The notes beneath the pieces are model-generated. The model was not told where the DNA came from. It saw nothing but the letters and a program-made list of their open reading frames with translations, and ran no database searches. This document shows positions 44,747 through 55,965 of a DNA stretch of 64,000 nucleotides, in pieces (position 1 is the first letter of the stretch; each line of letters opens with the position of its first letter). The position numbers and the translations under genes were made by a program. Source of the DNA: Yamagishiella unicocca. Its lineage: Eukaryota; Chlorophyta; Chlorophyceae; Chlamydomonadales; Volvocaceae. The DNA lies in the NCBI GenBank assembly GCA_003116995.1, contig BDSL01000118.1, positions 1 to 64,000 on the forward strand, given 5' to 3'.

Positions 44747-47700
44747 GTTTGCAAAGTGGACCTGCGGTCGCTGGCGATGACGGTGCCTGTAATCCGGCTA
44801 ACCAAGTCTGCTTTGTCACGAAGCGCAAGACTTTCGGCACCTAGTCCATACTGGAAAGGGCACCTGGAGGCGAGGAAATGTTTTGACTAGATTGACTGTT
44901 TCCTATGGAGCGCTTGGAGTTGTTGCGTTTCGCGCCTTTTTGAACCCTGCTCGTACGGGCAAGGTACTAATTCGGGTGATTCCCTCGTAGCCGCAGCGTC
45001 TACCGACACACCGGGTACAACACATAATCCTTTGCGGAAAGCACAGATGACAGATCAATGAACCGAGGCCATTAGCGCACGCTGACGCCCATCTTGTCCG
45101 AACGGCGAACAATCCGCATGCAGGCATACACTCATGTAGGCGAAAATCCCGACCCAATGCCGACTAGAAACGGCATATAGGGAAAAACTTCGAGATCAGG
45201 TCGGCATTTGTGCGCTCTCGTCGTATGGCGGTTGGCTATGTGACTGCTTCATACATAGCTATCGCACCCTCCTTAGCTTCCAGGGTCATGTTACACTATG
45301 TAAACCGGCGTCCAAGACACTAGTGATTGGATGCCACCTAGGTTTGACTATATACGACCTAACTGCGGAAGTGGCCTAACGGCATATTCACCTTACCGGT
45401 ACGCATCCAGACCTACCCAGATTCCCGCCGCAACAGTGTCTGGTTCACGCCTACAACTGTCTGGGACATAGTAATTTAGCGTCTTGTTATTGATAAGATG
45501 ATTCAGTGGAGACATCACTACGCGGATGTCCTCTAACGCAACGGATCACAACCGCCCACCTGCGGCCGCAACTAGCGCGAGTGGTACGTCACGATAGGGC
45601 ACAATGCTGCTTACCCCCTCCACCCCAGCCACCAGAACTTCTCTCCCACGGCCGGCGGGCCCGGTAACGACGTGTGGTCGGTTCCTCAGGGCACGAGCCG
45701 AAGCCTACTCGTGGTACTCGGTACGGTAGCAACATTGCGAGCGGAGCCCTATCAGCGCCCGTAATGTGTGGACCAGTCCTCCCCTTGAGCAACCCTCAAG
45801 CCGTATGTTGCGCTGGGCAGGGCTGGATATTTGCAACGTTGGAGCGGCTGTGTTGGCTGGCCGGAATCAATTCTAGGTTCAAACACGAGGGCAGCTTTTG
45901 CCAACCTGTGGCGGCACCTGGCGGCATGCTTATGCGCGGAACCCGCAGCTCCGCGCGGCCGACGACCCCGAGATATTCGTCTTTGAACTGAAGGTCTGGC
46001 AAAAGTGCCACCCCGACGCAACGCCGTCTGCAGTTATGCTCTCAGCGTTTCAAGATTACCCCGAAGCCAAGCAGTGGGCCCAGGGGTTGCATGAGAGAAA
46101 GCAACGTTATGTGGGTAGAGCATGCCTTCGCAGGCCTTCGTGCTGTATACTGGCTGTGCATTGCACTGGCGCATACGCGTTGGATCACACCGTTGCGTTA
46201 TTCCTGGTATATACCTGGGTAGATCGTTACCCCATGAACCTCCTGCTCATGGGGTCCGGCCCTGCGCGGCCACCTCGTCCACCAACAAGATTCCGGACTA
46301 CCGGCGGGCCCTGCACGCGCAAGTCCTCTTTCCGCCTGATCTCTCCGTCGCCTCCGGAAGGCGTCCACTGCTGGCAGCGTCTAGGTTAGCTCGGACCCCG
46401 TTTCTCGCTGCATTCGCTGGAGGTCTCGGACTACGGTAGTGCGGCCTTTCAGTGTGCCGTTGCTTGGGCCATACGTGGTTCACCCCCTTGTGCCCGTGTG
46501 TTCCCAGGCGCATAAGGCCTTCCTTCCCCTCCTTCTGCCTACACTTCCTTCAGCCCGGGGTCGATCGATTACTAATTAATCGACGGTGTAAGAGCCATCT
46601 TCGTTGGCGTGTCCACGGAAAGGTCCACATGTTATTTGGCAGGGTCACGATGCCAGGCTGCCAACACGGCTGCCCAATGCGCTAATCCTCCTGGGACACC
46701 TGGTCCGGGTAAGCACCAATTCAGTGTCTACACGAAGCTGGGCTCGATATGTCTCTGGCTGCGTCGTCGAAAGTCGCTCAGAGCTGAAGCACAGTCGAAA
46801 GTCGCTCAGAGCTGAAGTCAGGAAGAGACAGCGATTTTGTAGTCGAGATGGAGAGCCGGCCATGGCGGGAAGGCTGGCGTGCGCTGAGTCAGACGGCTGG
46901 GCATGTCGACCTTGAGGGAGTGTGAATGGTTGTTTGCGCAGCTCAACTGCTCCTGGGCCGTCCTGGTGAGCCCACGAGGTTACCGTTTTATCTCGGTACC
47001 TGCTGCGTATCAATGACGGCCAAAGCTTCGACCTTCGACACCATGTTTTCTGTTTACACTGGCCCTTATCGATTGGATTTCCGTCGCCCTCAGGAATTGC
47101 AACGGGTCGCCGCCAAACAAAGCCTATTATTCCTTGTAACGTCATTATCGTATTCGGAAAACGTACTTATGACGGTTGTATGTCCACATGTTTAAGGATC
47201 ATACGACAGGACACGACAAGTAGGACACAGGAGACTGGAAAGGGGTTACGGGGAAGAGTTGTCATCCGTGGAGGTGCAAGTTCCGAAGACAGCACCAGCA
47301 GTTGGTGTCGTAGCCGGTGAAATTGTAACCCAACCGCTCAGAGCTCGCGCGCAAGCTGTATTACTGTCTATGCACCAAAACCCTGAGTGCAAAGCTACAC
47401 TAAGGCATTGCTAGGGTCTCTCGTGGTCTCTACGATTGCACGTTACAAGCGGGATGTTACGGCGTCCCCAAGCCCACCACGATAACATGTCTCATGATTA
47501 AGAGTCCGGGCAAGCCCACCACAAGAGGGGGGACCCATACTGCCCATACCGAGACCTCATCGTACGCAGACGCCAGCGCTAGCAGCCAGTAAACGCCCCA
47601 AAATGCACTGGGGAAACATGCGCCCCGCATATTGTACAGGGGTACGATACGTCCAAGGGACAATGTAACATCGTAAAATTAAATAACGGTATACTCAAAG

Positions 47701-48534
47701 CAAAAGGTTGGACATCGTCTTGGGGTGTATCACTCAGGAGTTGGGTTTAGTGCTTTAATCCCCATTATAACTTTTTCGCGCGACAAATTTAACTAGTAAT
47801 CAAAGTAAACTCCCAGAAAATTGCGTCAATGGGTACAGCGAGTACCAGAAACCTTTTGGGGGCCCCGAACGGGTTACGGTCCTGGTGCCGTATCTGGCCT
47901 TGCGGCGACGTAAGCTAGGGCAAGTATGGTAATATATTTCCTATTTTTCCCTGTGGTTTTTGTTGGGGCGTCTGCTGGCGGCTAGCGCTGGCTTGTCGTG
48001 CGGTGAGTTCTCGGTACGGCGAGGATACTGTAATATCCTTTTCATAGCCGCTGTTAAAACCATCCAAACCAATGGCAGCAGCATAATCTTTTGAATTATG
48101 CTTTCATGGCAACGCGATCGCTGGCCGGTGTCGTGCTTCGCCAACTTGGATTGTTATAATGTCGGTAATGTCCTATAGTATCGCAATCTCAATCCAGGGC
48201 CACAACACACAACACATCGCCCATGTAATTTATATCTCCGACCACTGCGCACTGGGGAACAACATACTGAAGAATTACGCACTCGGAAAGATACCGGCTA
48301 AGGGAATTGTACGGTGCCGGCGTGTACGGGCTAGTATTTTCGTCATCGTAGGAAGCCAGATACGCGCTGTAATGCCATAAGGCGAGGGTACTGAGGAAAT
48401 CAACATGAATCCGCTATAGGTTTAGGATAACCGGCCGTGGCTTGATAGGACAACCCCTGGGAAGCTACCAGGTTGCGCGAAAAATCCAAGACTTCAACGG
48501 TGCTGTTCAAGGCTAGGTTGATTGTCCTGTAATT
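44747..48534. other. Long lower-GC intergenic region with one coding-like exon
   Basis: It lies between the 5' ends of the primase gene and the disordered-protein gene. The plus strand at about 45907-46110 has an intact, well-composed frame (DPEIFVFELKVWQKCHPDAT, AVMLSAFQDYPEAKQWAQG) ending at a GTGGGT donor. It resembles the helical part of a retroelement Gag or an unknown domain. A further piece at about 46280-46340 (IPDYRRALHAQVLFPPD) may belong with it. A 28-bp-period duplication lies at 46766-46817. The rest has no coding signal. Confidence 0.4.
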
Positions 48535-51363
48535 ATGCTGCCAGCGCAGCCAATCCAACTGGAAATGGACACAGGCTCGGATACCGACGAAGGGCAGCAG
48601 AGCTCTGGTAAAGGCCTTGACAGCTTGTCTCAAATTAAGGACGCTCTATCCGATATGTTGGGTGATTCACCGGGGCTCAAGCCAAGACCGCCATCAGGGT
48701 CCCATGCCAGCGATGCACCGCACAGCCGTAAGGCAAGTCGGCCACCGTCGGTCTTGCCGCGCTTGTTGCGCAAAGCACCGGCCGGCTTGACAGCCAACCT
48801 GAAGGGAGTCAAGTGTTCCGAATCCGGCGAAGACGACGTCGAGGTCGCGGAATTTGTCTACCCCGCCAGCCCAACCGTTACCAAGCGCTCGTCAAGCTTT
48901 CTGCAGGCGACCCAGGTCCTCACCCCAGAAAGTCAGGTACTTGACTTGCTGGGGTGCTCGCGATAAGGCAGGCCTCGGGCAGTCTGTGCGGACCAGTCCC
49001 GTCGGCACCGTCCGAACCGCCCGCCACTCACACCACCCGCCACTAACACCCTTGCTCCTACCTCGCCGCGCCTTACAACGTGCCGCGCCGGGATCGCCTT
49101 TGCAGTCCATGATCATGCGCATCAAGCCGAAAGTGCGGCGGCCCTCAGCCTCCGATTACGAGTTCGATCTGACCCACTCCGTCACAAGTGCCCACGCCAC
49201 CGGCAACGGCGGCACGAACCCCAGCCTCCTGGCGATGAACCGAACGGAGTCCTACAGGTTCAGCGACGTAATGCCTGGCACCGGGCTGCAGCCGTCTCAG
49301 GTGCCGCCGCAGCCTCCAACCCAGCCCCAGCCCCGGCTCCAGCAGCGGCCCTTTCAGCAGCCCCAGCCCCAGCCCCAGTTTCAGCCCCAGCCCCAGTCCC
49401 AGCCGCAGCAGCCCCGCCTGGGGCGGCGGTCGCATACGTTAGTGCCCAGTGTGCCGCCCGCAGTCGCCATCGCTTACAGGTCCAACGCATCCATCGACGG
49501 CACTGACCGCGACGCGTTGTACGGTTTCAGAGCCGCGTCGCCGTTGCCGTACGACGGCAGCGCGACGTCCCCCAGCGCTGTCGGGATCAGCAGCCGGGCC
49601 AGCACCCCAACCAACCGAATCTACACGCCCATGCTGGGCCAGGGCCCTCGGATCTCATCTGGGCCGACGGGGCTGGGGCCGGGATCTGGGTCGGGGGGCG
49701 GGCTCATCGCGACGCCCTTCAACTCAATAAGTGGGCTAGCGATGGCGGCGGCCGCCGCCGCCGCCGCCACCGTTGCCGTTGCCCCGGCCTCTCCTGTGTT
49801 CGGCGGCAGCGGTGGCAGCGTTGGCAGCGGTGGCAGCGGTGGCAGCGGCACCGGCGGCCCGAAGGGTCCGTTCGCCTCGCCCCCGGGTGCGCCGCCGCCA
49901 TCCGGCAAGCCCGGGCTGTTCCGGACGATCTTAGTGCCCAACGGCCTCCATACCGCGCCACCCGGGTCACCTGCACCTCCACACGCCGGGCAACCCGGGG
50001 GAGCCCAGCTGCAGGCGACGCCAACCGGCGGAGGCGGAGGCGGAAGCAGGCACTTGCTCGTCCGCTCGTACAGCAGCATGAGCGCTCGACACCTCAGCGT
50101 CAGCTCCGCCGCCTCTAACGGTGCGGCGCGGCCGTCTTCCGGCTCCGAGCGGAACAGCCCGCAGCCACTGCCGCTGCCATTGCCGCTTCTGGCGTCGCCT
50201 CGGGCCTTGGGCCACTCATTCTCCAGCTCGTCACGGCCCCCCAACCCCTGGCTGCAAGCCGCCGCTGGCGAGTCCGACGACACTCACGTCGTGCGCCGAA
50301 CCGCCAGCGCCACCAGCGGCCATGCGGCCTTGTACGGCGGCGGCGGCGGCGGCCGCGTGAGCTCCAACGGGGGAGCCGTCGGTGGCGGCGGCGGTAGGCT
50401 ACAAGCGGAGGGCAGCAGCGGGGGCAGTAGTAGCCCGGCCGGCGGCACCGGCGGCGGCGATGACGTCCGCCCCCAGGAGGTCACAGCCCGCAACGCCAGC
50501 CGCAGCATCGGCCAGCTGCTCAGGGGTTTCGCCGAGGAGGGCCCTATGAGTGCGGCGGCGCGGCAGCTGGCGGCGCTGCACCGGGCGACCGCCAAGGGGC
50601 ACAAGGGGCAGAAGGGACAGCGCAGTGAGTGCGCGGGAGGAGGGGGAAGAAGGGGGGGGGTACACGGAAAACCCGTGTACGAAAGGAAATCCGCTAAGGA
50701 CAGACGTTAGGAGAGGAAACTAAAACTCGGAGGTCGTACGTCGAGCTTCGGCGGCGATGTCTAGTTTGGCTGCGATGCCTCGGGGGGAGGGGGGAGGGCC
50801 GAGGGGTAACAGAAAAAAACCAGTTACTCGACATGGGGAAGTAACAGGCGCGGGGGTAGGGGGTAGGGATGCAAGCCACGTCGACAGGATAGAATCGGTA
50901 AACAGTGCTTGTGTCGTACGAGATGAAAGCGGTCTTCCTTATCGTGAGAGCGCTGTACTGTTATGCGATATAGGGCCGTGCCTCGGGATGCAATGGGCTA
51001 TGTTACCGCACGTGGGTGGGACACAGAAAGGCGACACCAGCACCCGTCCGGGCAGCTGTGGGGCCCTGGCCCCCGGGGAAGAACGGCAGGTACAGCACCT
51101 GGTCGCTGACCTCTACCTCCTGCTCCCACACACCCACCTGCCCACATCTACCCGCACACACAACATGCCCGGGACCCGCCCGCCGCCCCGCGGCGCCTGG
51201 GCGGCCTTGTTGCCGCCTGCCCCATCACCGCGCCCCCGCTGCTGCCGCCTGCTCCGCTCCCGCCCCGTTGCCTCCGCGTGCAGAGGAACCCGAACCCGGT
51301 CATGCTCCTGCCGCCACATGGAGGCCGCTCTTGAGCAGCAGCCGTAATCAGAGGGCCGCATAG
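48535..51363 (+). CDS. Disordered protein of unknown function
   Basis: 666 residues from three exons that join in phase: 48535-48936, 49106-50624, 51284-51363. I recognise no domain. The N-terminus is acidic/Ser-rich with SDTDEG and a possible helix (SLSQIKDALSDMLGD). The middle holds a Gln-Pro repeat tract, an Ala run, Gly-Ser repeats, and islands that look conserved or regulatory: SMIMRIKPKVRRPSASDYEF, LFRTILVPNGLHTAPPG and RSYSSMSARHLSVSSA. Many Ser/Thr sites with nearby basic residues suggest phosphorylation. The C-terminal island SIGQLLRGFAEEGPMSAAAR looks helical. The last exon is short (ending RNQRAA) and less certain than the first two; the end could be different. An alternative start is Met at 48565. 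Confidence 0.6.
50661..50710 (+). repeat. Intron-end repeat, copy i (donor side)
   Basis: Reads TACACGGAAAACCCGTGTAC, GAAAGGAAATCCGCTAAGG, ACAGACGTTAG. It lies 36 nt after the donor of intron 2 of the disordered-protein gene, in gene orientation. Confidence 0.9.
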
Positions 51364-51469
51364 GGCCCAGTTGGACTGGGTCGGGCGGGCGCGGTGCACG
51401 AGGTCGCTGCGAGTGGGGAGGTGGGGTCCCCGGTTCCGAGGTAGGGGTTCGTAGGCGGGGCGGGGGGGT

Positions 51470-51543
51470 ATGGGAGGAAACCCGTGGGTCGGCACTCCAG
51501 GGGGGGGGTATGGGAGGAAAACCGTGGGTCGGCACCCGGGGCA
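51470..51543 (+). repeat. Two tandem copies of an intron-end-repeat relative
   Basis: Each copy has GGTATGGGAGGAAACCCGTG or the AAACCG variant, followed by GGTCGGCAC, with a spacing of about 38 bp. Confidence 0.7.
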
Positions 51544-51872
51544 GGAGGCGGGGAGAGCGGCGGAGGCGGGCAATGCGGCACCAGGGCGCGCGGCTTCGAG
51601 CGCCTGGTGCGGTCCAGGGAGGGCTGCAGCGGGCGGACAACCTCCCGACGAGGTTGCGGTGGTTGGGTTTTAGGATTAGGGCGTGTGCGCACAGAAAAAT
51701 TCATCATCGGGGTAATTTGCGCGGGGCCTGCCCGCTGGCAGGCAGGCTGCTCATCGGCGGCCCGGTGTCCCGACCCTCAGCCCTGGTTACCATTCTGGGG
51801 ATGTCTTCATTCAGGCGGCAGTTGCGGGAGATGCAACCATGCAACCATGGGCCACCGCATGGAGGCGGGGTT

Positions 51873-52029
51873 GGAGAGGAAACCCGTGGGTCGGCGGGTG
51901 GGGGTTGGAGAGGAAACCCGTGGGTCGGCGGGTGGGGGTTGGAGAGGAAACCCGTGGGTCGGCGGGTGGGGGTTGGAGAGGAAACCCGTGGGTCGGCGGG
52001 TGGGGGTTGGAGAGGAAACCCGTGGGTCA
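51873..52029 (+). repeat. 34-bp minisatellite, nearly five copies
   Basis: Unit GGAGAGGAAACCCGTGGGTC then GGCGGGTGGGGGTT, an amplified form of the intron-end repeat core. It keeps long frames open on both strands, which are not genes. Confidence 0.95.
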
Positions 52030-54874
52030 ACACAAGGGGACCGGGCGGGGCTTCGATACCCCGGTGGTTGCTACCTTCCCTGGCCCCCCCACATCTTGCC
52101 AGTTAGCCAACCAGCAACAGTGCAAATATTCTATTATCGGTGCATTACGATTCTGGTAGAGCGGTTGCAGATGGTTGGAGCGAGATCCCCCAACTTGGGG
52201 TGGGGGGGGGGAGAAGAGAGAGAAAAAAACCCCAGTGGGGGAAAAGGCGTTGTGGGGAGTGGCCACCCGAGGCAGGCTACGGTCAGTCAGCGGTGGGTGG
52301 CTGAGCGGTGGGGCGGCTTACCTGTGCGGCCGCTGTCCGTGGGTCCGCTTACGTCTCATGTAACAAGGGTCGGGTGCGTCGGGCGTGGGTGGTGAGAATG
52401 GACCAATGGCTATGCTCGTATGGTTGTCCGCGCCGTCGTTGGTCGTCGTTGGCGTTACTGGGGTGGTCAGACGACAACGTCGCTGCCGCATCGGCGCACG
52501 CTCGGGCTGTGCAGGCTGTGGCTGCAAGCTGACGTGGCTTCGGGGCGTCGTAATCCGGGAATGCGGTTCATCAATAGGCGTCTGGAGTCGCGGGTGGGTC
52601 AATAGGGGTCTGGGGTCGCGGGTGTGATTGTACAGCCATCGCTGTACCGCGGCCATTGTCGTAGGTAATTGATGTATTGTCCTTGTCAGCGCCGTACGGC
52701 AGCTCCGAAACCCACCTTCCCGAATTGGGGCCGCACTATGCTAGAAATGTGCATGCGGGTGAGGCCGGCCGGGGCGGCGGTGGTGGTGGCGCCGGTCGTG
52801 GTGGTGGTGGTGGTGGTGGTGGTGGTGTGCCATCAGTATCGCCTCGCAGGCCGGGGCTGCTGGCAATCGTTGGGGGGACAAGTGGAGGGATGGCTCCAGG
52901 GAAGGGATGGCTCCAGGGGAGGGATGGGGGATCTGCTCGTCCAGCTGGTCGTACCGAGTGCAGCACTCAACCCAGCCCAACACCGGCCTGCGCGCGGGGC
53001 TGCAGGAGTCCCGGATGGGTGTAAGCGGGGCGGCGTGCGACGTGTGCGTGTTTCGTGGGCATTGGTTGGGAAGCGTTACACGTCGTCGCGCCGTTGTCTT
53101 TTGGCGGCAGCGAGGAACGGACATGTGTGTGGGCGAGAACGGGTGACGGGAGGTTTGGGAGCCGTGCGAGTGCAGCGTGTGCGTGGGCACTGGTCAGGGC
53201 CAGCGGCTTGCTGGAGACGACGTGCGTCGCGTTACGATGGATGGGGATGCGAGGTGTATAGGCAGCGCATAGCAGTAAGCAACGTACTCGTAGGGGGGGA
53301 GGGCATGTTTTGGCAGACGTTATTGGTCAGTCGCCCGGCAAAAAGATGCCGTTGCGGTTGTCAGGGATAAGGCCCTGTGTACTGGGACGGTGGGGGTGGT
53401 GAAGAGGCAAGAGGGGGGTCGCGCTTTGGTCGCTTAGGCCCTGTGCAGCCGCCTGGGGTGGCAACTGCGACAACCGTTGGCTTGGAATTGCAGTTGAGCT
53501 CGTAGGGTTTTAGCAAAGACGGTTGGGTGGGCAGGAGGCCGGCGTGCTTGTAGTGGTGAACGGGTGGATTGCATGTTAGCATCGCTGTGTTGAGCGCCTG
53601 GCTTGTGGGCGCTCTACTGAGTTATGGCCCCACCCCCTCTGGCCTGACGCGCCGTGCGTTCTGTGGTTGGATGGCTTGAAAAAGACGGGAGCTGCGGCCG
53701 TCGAGGGCGCTCCACCGCTCTTGTACTCTGTTCAATAGTCCCATTGTCGGGTGCACTGTAGTAAATACTGTAGTACGACGATTCATTTTGGTACTGTAGC
53801 ACGATGTGGACTGCTGCTACGCGCACTGATGAAGCCCATTCCGTCCCGCGTGCGGTGTACTTGTCCTCTTCGCTTCCTTTGATATTAGCTTGGCATCGCC
53901 ACGTGGGACTGAGCTGGGTAAGCCGCAGGCAGCCGTGTGTTACCGGGCTGGTCAGCGGTTGTGGGCGCGTCGCGCTGGGAGACTCGTTTACTTGTCGAAC
54001 CGGGCTCTAATTCGACGATACGACTTTTGTTTAGGCTTGGACGGTGGACGAGCAGATGTGCGGACAGCCATGGTGCTACCGTCGCAGCCATCTGGGCACT
54101 GTCCTTTTGATGCTGAGGGGCTCTCAGGAACAGCTGATCCTGCTTCTGCGAAGCCTAGCTCAGCCTTTACGGATGAGAGCCCACGCGGGACTGTGCGCTC
54201 GGGCCGCTGGTTGCTCCGCCTGCCGCTACTTAATGGTGACTGTCGCTTTACTGGTTGTGTCTTTCCTGGTTTGGTGGTTGTGTCGATTCCGCGACGTCTT
54301 CGTCATCTCGCCTGCTGCGGTGGTGGCGGTGTCGGTAACAGCGATGGTGTGGTGTTGGTGACGGTGTTGGAGGTGGGGCGATGGCGGCGGTCGCGGTATG
54401 AAGGCCGCAGCGCCAGGCCTCCGCTGTCGGGTCCAGCCCACCCCGGTGGTGTCTAATAGGTGCATGGAGGAAGGGGAGCCTACAGCTCCTTTCGTCGCTC
54501 GTGCGCAAGTCCCAGGATCCCAGCATTGTTTTCCTGAAGAACAGTTGCGACTGCTGTAGCACCGATCCTGCAAGTTGACGTTTGTGACACAGCCTCCCCT
54601 TTGATGGTGCAACGTGCGCAGGCCTGTGCTTTCTCCAGCCGCCGATGGCACCTGTAGCATCTGAAGCTGCACCTGTGGCAGTAGCTGCTGCTGCTGGGGC
54701 CGGCCGCGATGCGTGGCGGGTCGGGGGCCTCGCTCTTACCTTGTGCACGAGAGGATCATAGATCCCTCTGGCGACCTGTAAACATAGGACTTGTGCACGC
54801 AGCATGTTTCCTGGGCGAAGCACATACATGCGCTCGGTCGCGAACGCGGAATAAGGCGCTGAAGGTGTTAACTT

Positions 54875-54943
54875 GTTACAGTGGGCCACAGACCAGAAGG
54901 TAGAGCCATCGGGCGCATCGCCTGACGCTGAAAGAGACGCAGG
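54875..54943. repeat. Dispersed segment shared with 12385-12463 (copy B)
   Basis: See copy A at 12385-12463. Here the minus-strand frame is open (SGDAPDGSTFWSVAHCNK) and continues into an exon-like stretch ending at a GTAAGA donor at 54739. Confidence 0.7.
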
Positions 54944-55890
54944 AAGGTGGTGTTGTAACCACGGCACGGCGCGTTTTTGTACCCTGACAGGTGGAAACAG
55001 GGCTGGGTCGCTGGTTAAGGAAGAACCATGCCTGACACGCTGGTAGGTGGATGGCTGACGAGTTCGGCCCTACCGCATCGGAGGGACGTGACGGTCTTTC
55101 TCGGGGGAACGCGTGGCGACGATAGGCAGGACGACAGGAGTTACACGGTGTGAGAAGCAGGGCCTGGAAAGCGCGGGGTGCTTTGGGGCGCTCTACGGCG
55201 GCCAGTTAGCATGCCCGGAACGCAGAGGCGGTGCTGCCACAGAAACCCAGACGCGTATGGACATCTATCATCTACCAACGGAGTTCACCGTAACCTGCCC
55301 GGGTCATCAGCCTACCCAGGGTATCACTGCCCCCTTTGCGAGGTAGGGATGAGAGGTTCATGACCCGGGTCTTTACCCAGACCCGGAAACCAAAGCCCCT
55401 AAACAAGTGGACTGCTGAAACTGGCATCGGTTGCCATTCCCCAGCAGCTGCCGGCAACTCAGCCGCGCCTTCGCAACGCGCCCACCTGGCGCATGATGCC
55501 CCCAGCAGTACGCGGCGGCCAACCATCCCACGCAGCCGCAGGACACCTGGCGCGATGCAGGGCACCACAGCTCACCACAGCATCGCAACACGGCTCACCA
55601 CAGCATCGCACCACAGCTCACTACATCTCAGCGCTCTGCAGCGCGTTACATCTCGGCACATCTTGAAGCAATCAACTCCGCAACCGGCGGGGGCTCTCGC
55701 GGAACCATAACCGCATTACAGAGGCCAACCGCAAAACACACAACCAGCAGGGGCCTGCATGTCGCTGCAGCCCCGCGCCTGGATGCCAACCGAACAGCGC
55801 GAGGTTGCGCCCCCCCGTCACCTGAATTTGCTCTAGTAGTACACATCAGTAGTACACATGACGGGTTCTCAATAGCCCTTCCGGCGCAAT

Positions 55891-55965
55891 CATCAGACCA
55901 GATCTGATCAGACCAGATCTGATCAGGTCAGATCTGATCAGACCAGATCTGATCAGGTCAGATCC
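55891..55965 (+). repeat. 15-bp tandem repeat over the POLD4 stop codon
   Basis: Five perfect-length copies of GATCAGACCAGATCT / GATCAGGTCAGATCT. The POLD4 stop (minus strand, 55958-55960) lies inside the copy nearest the gene. Confidence 0.95.

Larger units (their letters stand above)
51364..55957. other. Repeat-rich convergent intergenic region
   Basis: It separates the 3' ends of the disordered-protein gene and POLD4. It holds repeat copies at 51470-52029, a (GGT)n run at about 52797-52826, and the dispersed segment at 54875-54943. It also holds a minus-strand exon-like piece at 54740-54927: a CTTTCAG acceptor, a GTAAGA donor and an open frame with VLRPGNMLRAQVLCLQVARG. A plus-strand piece near 55258-55345 (MDIYHLPTEFTVTCPGHQPT) is isolated. 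No gene could be assembled. Confidence 0.4.

Noticed and set aside
47457..47663. 68-residue minus-strand frame with hydrophobic stretches
   Set aside because: Isolated in non-coding, lower-GC DNA with no homologue that I can recall.
51484..52395. Long plus-strand frames at the 34-bp repeat
   Set aside because: They are kept open by the minisatellite and translate to repeated GNPWVGG-type units without homology to a known protein.
54044..54361. Short hydrophobic frame (YLMVTVALLVVSFLVWWL) on the plus strand
   Set aside because: No start context, no splice support, no family, and the overlapping frames are equally long; chance is more likely.
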